From: Auanema rhodensis
Taxonomy: Eukaryota > Nematoda > Chromadorea > Rhabditida > Rhabditidae
DNA: 64,000 bases
NCBI GenBank assembly: GCA_964057225.1
Contig: OZ059899.1
Span: forward strand, 16,314,501 to 16,378,500
Direction of reading: 5' to 3'
The notes under the pieces were generated by a model. It was not told the origin of the DNA and made no database searches. It saw only the letters and a list, made by a program, of their open reading frames with translations. A program made the translations under genes and the position numbers. Shown one piece after another: positions 39,601 through 48,600 of the stretch (position 1 is its first letter; each line of letters starts with the position of its first letter).

Positions 39601-42600
39601 TGTTCTTGGTCATTTCAACACTAAGAAACTATGTTTGTTCTTTCACATTCAGAAACATTCTTAGGCAGACCCAGTCTTCATAAATTCTCTTCACTGATTC
39701 CAAACGGAAACGTCTTACGAAAGAATCACCAATGCGAGTGCTTTCACACAATTGCTCAAGAAAACTTCTCGTCGTGGTCGGGCGGTTCTGGCACAATGGT
39801 GTCTCAGATCGCAGTCAGGTAAAGAAGAAGAAATCAAATACAAACATAAAATAGCTGGCGTTAGCTTGTAAAAGTTTCTGGTTAGCCTACTTCATGAAGC
39901 AAGATTCAAACAAAACAACATATGAGAATACTTAAGAGGTGCCATATCTGGTCCTACTTTAGTCTATTTCAACTCCCTGATAGGTTTTATGGAGCTCATG
40001 ATCATCAAGATGGCAAGTGCATTACGATAGGAGCGCCACCTAATCTTCAACACAAACAAAAGCATGTGCACAGTGCTGCACATTGGCTTACTAATAAGAT
40101 GTCACATATTGACTGTCCTCTAAGATGAAGAGAAGCGTAACAAAGACCTTAAAATTCCCAGCCGCCTACTCGCTTTAACTGTTTTTTTTTTTTGATAAAA
40201 AAAATACAGCTGATATCAGAACACAAAACAAAGCATTAGTAAAGGAAACCAAACAAATTTCTTTAAAACAATCATAAATACAACAAAAATAGTAATAGAA
40301 AAAATAATAGATCGCCCCCCACCCCTTATATTTCTCATCATTTCAATTTTATGAAAAAAACATTTCTTATCAGGAAAAGTTTTGAGTAAGATGCCAATAA
40401 TTTGCATCATCTGACAGAAAACTGAAATAGCCTACAGGCTAAATGTGCTGACCCCGGTTTGGCTAAGATATAAAGCAAGATAACAAAAGTATATATGAGT
40501 AAAGAAAAGAAAGTGACCATGGAGCGTCAATGAAACGAGGTAACGAACCAAATAAACATAAAATACCATCAGAAAAACAATACTGAACAGGAGGAAAGGC
40601 TATTTATTTGAATCTGATGATTTTAACCCATCTTCCGAACATAAACCCTTATATCACGATATCGTTTTCCCACAATAGTAAAATAGTAGATGACCGTTAT
40701 ATAAATCAATAGCAATGAGGTAGAAAAACTCACCTTACTGAGATGTTTGTTGACCCACTTCGTAAATGTCTTTTTCTGCATGTTATCTCGTTCATCTGAA
40801 ATGAAAGAAAAATGTTGCGCTTTTGTGTAAAATTTTAAATTTCTCTTTCTATATCCACTGATCAAGCATATATTTTATGAACATATTTCTCTGCACACAT
40901 ATACATATAAACAAAGAAGTAACGTTCCCTATATCATATTTTTCAGTATCCATTGCATATAAGCGTTGATCAATGAATGATTGGCAAATATCACCCTATG
41001 CTGACCCCTACACGCCTAACTAACAAATATGACATTGTGCACCTTTCGCTGCCGCTAGAGCAACAAAGCCTAAACCGTTAATAAACAGTACTGGAAGCCT
41101 ACATTTAATGAACCATCTTCGGATTATTAACGCCTATCACAGTACTATTATCCGTAAATAATTCTTTTTAGGATATGGTGTTCTAGTGAGTGATTGCATA
41201 TCGCATAATATTCGACCCGATAAACATAAAAGATTATATCCCTATCATCGTCGGATAACATGGATAACAACAAGGATTTTGCGAAAATGCAATATATTTA
41301 CGAACTGATAGAATATTGTTCAAAAATAAACCAACTTAAAACTTAAAGAACTATTCGAATCTTAATATAGTATTACATACTTGTCTCACTTTCTTTCATG
41401 ATAATTACATAAAAAATAGCAAAACTAATCGCAGAATAAAGAACAGAATCAATCTTTTTAGCAAACCATTTTTTTTTGAATTTTAATCTAAAATGATTAT
41501 CAAATCCAGATCAACGAATTAAACACTGCCTGTCACTAAGAAGCTCCACTGGCTAAAACCAGCTAGCTTGAAAAATGTAAAAGTAGAAATGAATATTTAA
41601 AAATGCGCGCGAAATGATAAGTTGAGTAATTTTTTCGAAATGGTGAAATAAAGAATAATAATATAACAATGAAAACTCTTAAATAAACTAGAAATAGAAG
41701 AAATAACAATTCAGAAAAAGATTGAATACAAGAATAAATGGCAATAATGTACTTGAAAACACATACCTTTAAATTTTTCTCTATTATGCTCATAATGCTC
41801 GAGTACTTCGACTTCTGCAGAATCTTTATAGGTAGTAGACTGTGGAGAGTAAATGTCCGAGTAAGACATTTCAAATTAACACTAGGAGTTCATAGAAATT
41901 CACCAGAATAGTAATTCAGTGACGGAATAGATGTTTCTGGCTTGAAAATTCCGGGATGAGTAGAAGGAGAGTGAGGAAAAAGGATGCCAGAAAAATCGTG
42001 TGTCCAAGAGAACTGCGCTCTGTCTACAGATGAGGCGGGGCCAGACAGTTGGCTAGATAGTATGGTGAGGTAGAGACAACAAAGATAACAGAGTGTTAGA
42101 GAGTCAGAGGATCTACCGGAACGTAGGACACGTACACCGGTCACTCAGACGGGGTATTCGAAGTCTGACCTCCCGACTCTTCCCACTCTCCGCCAGTGTC
42201 GTCGTCTTGGCCGTCAGAATTATGTATTGCAAATCGAAAGTTCGTCGTGTTTCTATTCTATCATTCCATCTGTCTCGCTGCTGCCCTCTCTCATCCTCGA
42301 TCTATCTATCTAATTCTCTTATTCTGTGTCTTCTGAAGCAGCCGACTGACTACCTCACTAACTCATCTCTCTTAACTACTTTCATTCATCACCACTCCCT
42401 GGTAATCCGCTTATAGCCTGGGCTACTATACAGAGAAATTGTACTATGTACGTACCGTGGTGCCCTTGTATGGTATTACTGGTTGTAAATGATGGGAAAC
42501 TTAGTCAGTTGACTGTTATTTAGAAAGTTGGAACCGGCTGAGAGGAAATGAGAGATGAGAGTCATCACGTAAATTTGAGTGGAACAATTCAGCCTGTACG

Positions 42601-45600
42601 AGCATGTGTATAGTTCTGATTATTCCGTGCTTAATCCAAGCGTTGGAGGCCAGAACGACAAGCGCAAGCAACGGCTTACTTGCTTGCTCGAGCTTCTGCT
42701 AGAGTTTCCAATCATAAAACAGTGTTGCGAATGTTAATCTAGTTAGTTAGGTTCAATAAGAAAAAAATGGCAAAAAAGTGGGGAAAAATCGGATGGTTCT
42801 GATTCATTCATCAAGATCTTAACGAGGTCTTGGAATAGAAGGACATCACCAAGTCATCGTCATCACAGGCACCAGATATGTTGTTCTTTGCCTCCGATTA
42901 GCACGTAATCGATCACATAAATCATCATTGTCCTTAATGTTCTCTTTTCAAGAACCATTTGGACTGAGTATGCCTCAGGAAGTTTATTTTCTACGAAAAA
43001 AAATTGAAAATGAGTCAGTTATAAAGTTATTCAAACAAAATTATTCATACATGATCGCTCATAAATGTTCGTTTTTTTAGCCTGTTCATACTTATAAAAA
43101 CAAAATTGAAAACAATTTTTAGATATTCACTCTTTATTACTCTCTTTCTAAATTTTAGTTATCTGCTATATTTATAGGACGAAAAAGGAAAACTCTTACA
43201 TCTCACATTTCTTTGCTTCTCTATGGTTAATTACTCTCGTTATTAATCTTATTATTTCTTACATTCTTTCATATCATTTTTTCTTTTATCATATCTATTC
43301 TTACCTTTGATGTGTTGTAGTACTTGTTTATAGTTATGCGATGGGATAGAAGACTTTTTTGTTGGAGTCATTTGAGCGTGGTGACTCGTCCACAAGTTAG
43401 GAGATTCAGAAGGAGGATATGTTGCAGTTGGTGAACCACTGAACAAATATTTTATCTATACTACGAAGATGCTTCCAAAAAAGGGAAAGGCGATTGGTGG
43501 ACGCCAAAATAATCAATTACGTGTACATAACAACATTAAAAGGGTAACATGAAATGATCGGAAATACATAAATTAGGTAATAAGACTGAATAAACATGAA
43601 AAAATTTAGTTTGAACGAACATACAGAGGATAAAAATTCAATATAATTTAAAATTGTTTCTAACCGAATATGAGTAAACTCATGTTCCGACCGTATCCAT
43701 TGTTGTGAGTTTGTGGACAAGCGTCTAGTCTCGTCAACTGGGCTCGAATCGCCAGATGAATGCATCAGCCGATTTAAATGGCTATGTCCTCGAGGAAATG
43801 ACGATACAGGCATGACGGGAAGATCATGATCAGGAGATGTTTCGAGAATAAATGACGACGAAGGGCTTGTCATCATTTGTCTCTCAGCAAAACCTTCATC
43901 TTTGTTATCTTCGTCTGAACGGCAATGGGGAAGCATTGGTAAAAAATTGGAATATGAGCTCAAATTTAAATTTTGTAGTCTATCAAATAGGGGATGATGA
44001 GAAAATAGCTGGTCAGCATGAATTGAATGAGTAGAAGGCAATACTTCTGAAGAAGTTTCAACAGGAATCGCAGCGTTATGACGTGTAGAATGAATCACAG
44101 TGAAGCTACTTCTCCCAGATGACCGAAAAATATTTGGTTCACCTATTGGTGATGAGAAGCTGTCTTCTCGTGAATGCATTATTGCCAAGTAAAACAGACT
44201 GACTGTGCATTGCTTATCAGTTGCAGCGCATAGCCATTGCTCGTGTGTTTTAATGAAAACTGTATTCGATAATCATACTGCTATGATAACTATGCATGAA
44301 TAATAGCCATGGCAAAACGTATTAGAATTTCTAGCGAAAGAAAATAACAATGAGTGCTAATTTCGTCATTTACTAAGAAGATCAGCCTGTTTTCTTATCA
44401 TGCATTACATACAATCATGAAACAGAATATAATACTTAATTGGAAAATAAAGCATAGCATATGAGAGCAACTGTAACTAACTAAATCAACTATTTCTATC
44501 TATCATTCCATATTTATTCTTAATCTTCCTATACCTACCGGAATTTTATTTTTTACAAACCGTATTTAGATATAGGATGTTGTGCATTTAGTCAGTTAAT
44601 ACGAAAGTCGATACGCACAGTTTGCGTTGATACGTTAGCACAAATGACAGAAAGGCTTATGCGACCGGTAAATAGCATCGAAAACGATAAAGTCAAAGCA
44701 TTACTAGAGAAAAAGTTTTCATGTTATAATGAAAGTAAAAAAAAAACAAAATAACTAAGACAAAATAGAAGAATGAACTATTAATATGAAATAATTATTT
44801 TCATATAAATTAAGGTCATAAGCTCAGATTGGAGCTTCAAAAGACATTTTCGAAAATTCTTTTTCTACGGCGAGGAAGGTAAATACCATATGACAATAAT
44901 GTGAAAATATAAAAATAAGGAAACCGTTTCTTATTGAAAGAAAATCAAAAATAGTTTCTTCTTATTATTAGCAGATTTTAACAAAATGTTTTTATCATTT
45001 TTTTCTTTTCTTTTGTGTTAAAAAAATAAAGAAATGCTCAATGAATGATCAGGTAAAATGAATTATAACAAAATAGAATTATTTTTAATATTATTTTGTA
45101 TATTACATATATATATATACATATACATATACATATATATGTATAATAATTGTACAAAATAAATTAAGAAATAAAATGTAAAAGTTTCAACTAAGCTGTT
45201 AGAAGGAATGTTCAAAACGTATTTTTCTTCTCGAAAAAAAAAAGTATAGATGATGTGGTAATGTATTTGTAGCCGAGGACTGTCTTTTCTAATCGTCCAC
45301 TGTCTATTTGTCTTCTTGTATCGGCTTCACACTTGATGTTTTAGAGAAGAAAATCACTTGACAGCCATTAAAAATCAATTAACCTTATTATTATATTTAA
45401 ATTTTATATTAACTATATAGGATATTGAATATTCTGAATAAATAGTTTTAAATAAAACACAATAAGCTTCAAAGTTATTTTAAAATATGGAAATGGTTAT
45501 TTGGGACTAAAACATTATAAAAATCATGTTTCAGTTTCTTTGTGCACATCGACTGTTGAATATTCCAGAAAGACATCAAATACATGCACAAACACGAATT

Positions 45601-48600
45601 TCCGTATATTTGTAAACTGATAACGATATTCTCCTCGAAATGTCTCATATTTGAATAAAGCTTTACACCCCACCCAACGTCATTGTGACTAAAACATTTG
45701 GGAAGCTTCACACAAGCACACCTTCTGGCTTTAACATGTGCACACATACAAATCATTAAATCATCTCTCATTCAAATATATTCAACTTATTTTTGTAAAA
45801 AAAATTGAAAACATACCAATAAGTAGAGCTACATGATGATCAGCAAACTCGTACGAATATGCTTGTTGTCGAGCAGAGATAACTGCATCATCATCCAATG
45901 GTTCCGTTGGAAATTTGTGTTCTTTACGGATGATTGTCGTTCGACGTTGTTCTTCAGTTATCCGGTATTGCTCTAATAGAGATCGTTCAGCCGATTCTAC
46001 TTCACGTTGTCGTCTAAATGGTTTACATACGATCAATCAAACGAATGAATCAATTTGCATAATTTAAAAAAACAACTACTTACGCTATGTCATAAACCTT
46101 ATGAACAGAAGGTTGACTATGATATTGATTGTGTCTATCTGATTGAGCCTTGGAATCTCTTCTGCAACATAATTATATTTCAAATACAACCATACTTAAT
46201 CTTTGGCGTTACAAAATGGTATTTAGTTTGCTCACGTATTCACGTGCACACGTGTGAATTTTCACGTAATTGTTTATACACGCAAATGTTTAAAAAAATA
46301 AGTTCATATATGTATATACATACTTAAGTTTAAATATTATAATCAATAATATTAATTAAAATAATGAAATAATTAGTTAAAAATTATAATATTTAATGTA
46401 CTAAGTATTTATGAACTTTTTGTAAACTTACGGTAGAGTTGATGTAGCAGATGTTGCTTGTTGATTAAAATTCTCTAAGTTGTCATATAACTGGATCTTT
46501 TTTGGGCCACTCGTTCGGTCTTCATATACAGATTGTGAAAATGAAGGAATTCCTCTATTTATGCTGACTTCATTGCCTCGAGGAACTTCGGAAACACAAC
46601 GGGAACGAACATATCGTTCATGTCGATGTTCAAGCCTATAAGAGAAATAGTTGAAATATTATACTATTTTTCACATAATATTCTTTTTTTTTCAAATTAT
46701 ACTTCAGGTTAATTGCGTTTTTATATAATTTTTTAAAATGCACGAAACGTCAGCTTTGACAATAAATGTGTCTGGATTGGTCAAACGTGTAGTACTTCTA
46801 ACAGCTGTTACGTTGAGCCAATCACACAAAACAATTTCAGATTAGATTGGACTGAAACCGAAGCTTTTTTTAAGTTTATGTGAAATATTTTGGATTAATT
46901 TTTGATCTGAATGTATCTTTATTCATTCTGTACTGAATAGGTATGTATATGACTCAATTGAATAGCTACAAAACGTTTTAAGAAAAAAAACTCTAATAGA
47001 ATAGAACTGAAAAGGAAAAAGAAAAAATATTGAAGTAGAATGAGGATGGAATGATGAAAATAAATTAAATTTTACCACAATTTGGGAAATTTAGAAATGA
47101 CTCACCTATCTCCTCGAGGGGCACAACATTTAGCACCCATTCAGAGTTATTTTAGGGATATAATACTAATTTAATATTATTTTTTCTTAAAACAATAAGA
47201 AAAATGACATATAAATAGAAGTATGATATGGTCTGTTGATAGAGACTTCTTAAATCTGAAAACGAAAAAGGACCAGCTGGCTCTGAGAGAAAGAAATGAA
47301 CTATAAGATAGGAAAACTATGAAATGCTGCAGAATGTGGAAAATGAGAGATAAATGAGAGTGATGATAGGATGAAGAAAATAAAGATGAAAAAAAAAGAG
47401 AATGAAAGAAAAAAAAGACAGAAGTCAGTGTTGAGATTAACAAAAATAATTACGTTAAAATTGACTAGGCTAGGTATTTATGTGATAAAAAATCAGAAAT
47501 TAATAATAAGAAAGCAATATTTCAACAAAATTATGTAAAAATGGAAGAATAATATGAGAATAGAAGTTTGTATGTCCAGTTATTGAGAACGGCTATTACC
47601 ACATTTATAGATTGGCGCCAATCAGTATCTCAAAATAGCCGCTGCACATATAACCGCCAATACGATAAAATAAAATTTTTTTTCAATTCTTATCGAAGTT
47701 TATTGGAATAAGATATAATACAGATATTCATCTATGATTTTGCATTGCTTAGAAGACAACGAGGCATCAAGAGTGTATGATGAGATTGGAAATAGTACAT
47801 AGTGATGATTCATATGATTGCCTCGTATTCAATTTGTTCTCCATAAATTATGAACCATAAACAAGCTTAACTGCTCTATCTGAGCAATATCAGAGTATGG
47901 ATAAAGACAAATAGAAAGAAATAATCATTCTATTTCTCATATTATCAGGTCCTATCATCCTAACTTTATTTTAAATTTTATTTTATATTAAAAAGATTTT
48001 ATGTTCGGAATTTGATAAAACAGGAAGCTATATTTTTAATTGAAGATAAAAACGTAAAAGAACACACCTTCGATGTCGTCGATATGAAGTATATATTCCT
48101 TTATCAGTACAGGCCGGAAATACGGTCTGTCTTCTGGGCAGCGTGTAGGATTGTTGTGTTGATATCGCACGGGCGTCTTTTATGGCTCGATCATGCGAAC
48201 TCGCACTACCCTCTAGTCGTCGAGATTCACTTATCACAACTTCTGGCAAACTTCTTGAAGTAGACTGAGCTATTCGCGCTCCTGGTCTTTCGCGGTTGTA
48301 TTCCTTAGAATCTCTCTGATATCTTAATATGGTAGGCTGACCACCCGCCTTTGGCTGTTCATAACAAGTAGATGCTCCTTGATGTTGGTTAGAAAATTTT
48401 TGTTTTTCATTACTCCAATATTCCAGTTGTAAGCTAGAGAATTCAAAACGTTTACGGCTTATAGACATTCTATGTTCTTCCAGGTTTCACCAATCTAATT
48501 CATCTGCAACTTAACTTATAAAAAAAATATATTGATGAAAACGACAATCGAAAAAAGCATCTATATATGTAGTTAAGGTAAAATATTGAGGATGAAATAC

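Larger units (their letters stand above)
45817..48468 (-). other. vab-10: Distal N-terminal exons of VAB-10, start at 48468
   Basis: Four exons join in frame. 48068-48468 (401 nt, starts [18 protein letters not shown]) ends in phase 2. 46432-46635 (204 nt) encodes [20 protein letters not shown] and ends in phase 2. 46084-46161 (78 nt) is also phase 2. 45817-46013 (197 nt) encodes [20 protein letters not shown] and ends in phase 1, matching 42023 or 41814. An in-frame TGA precedes the ATG. An acceptor-like GTTGCAG about 40 nt upstream suggests cis- or trans-splicing of the 5' leader. The encoded segment is basic and Ser/Gln-rich with a short predicted helix near its end. Confidence 0.7.

Noticed and set aside
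42093..42416. 107-codon plus-strand frame upstream of the shared vab-10 exon
   Set aside because: It is the reverse of a purine-rich tract. The product is Ser/Leu-rich low-complexity sequence with no splice signals.
47177..47443. 88-codon minus-strand frame full of Phe, Ser and His
   Set aside because: It comes from a low-complexity A/G-rich stretch in an intron and has no acceptor or donor that keeps frame with neighbours.
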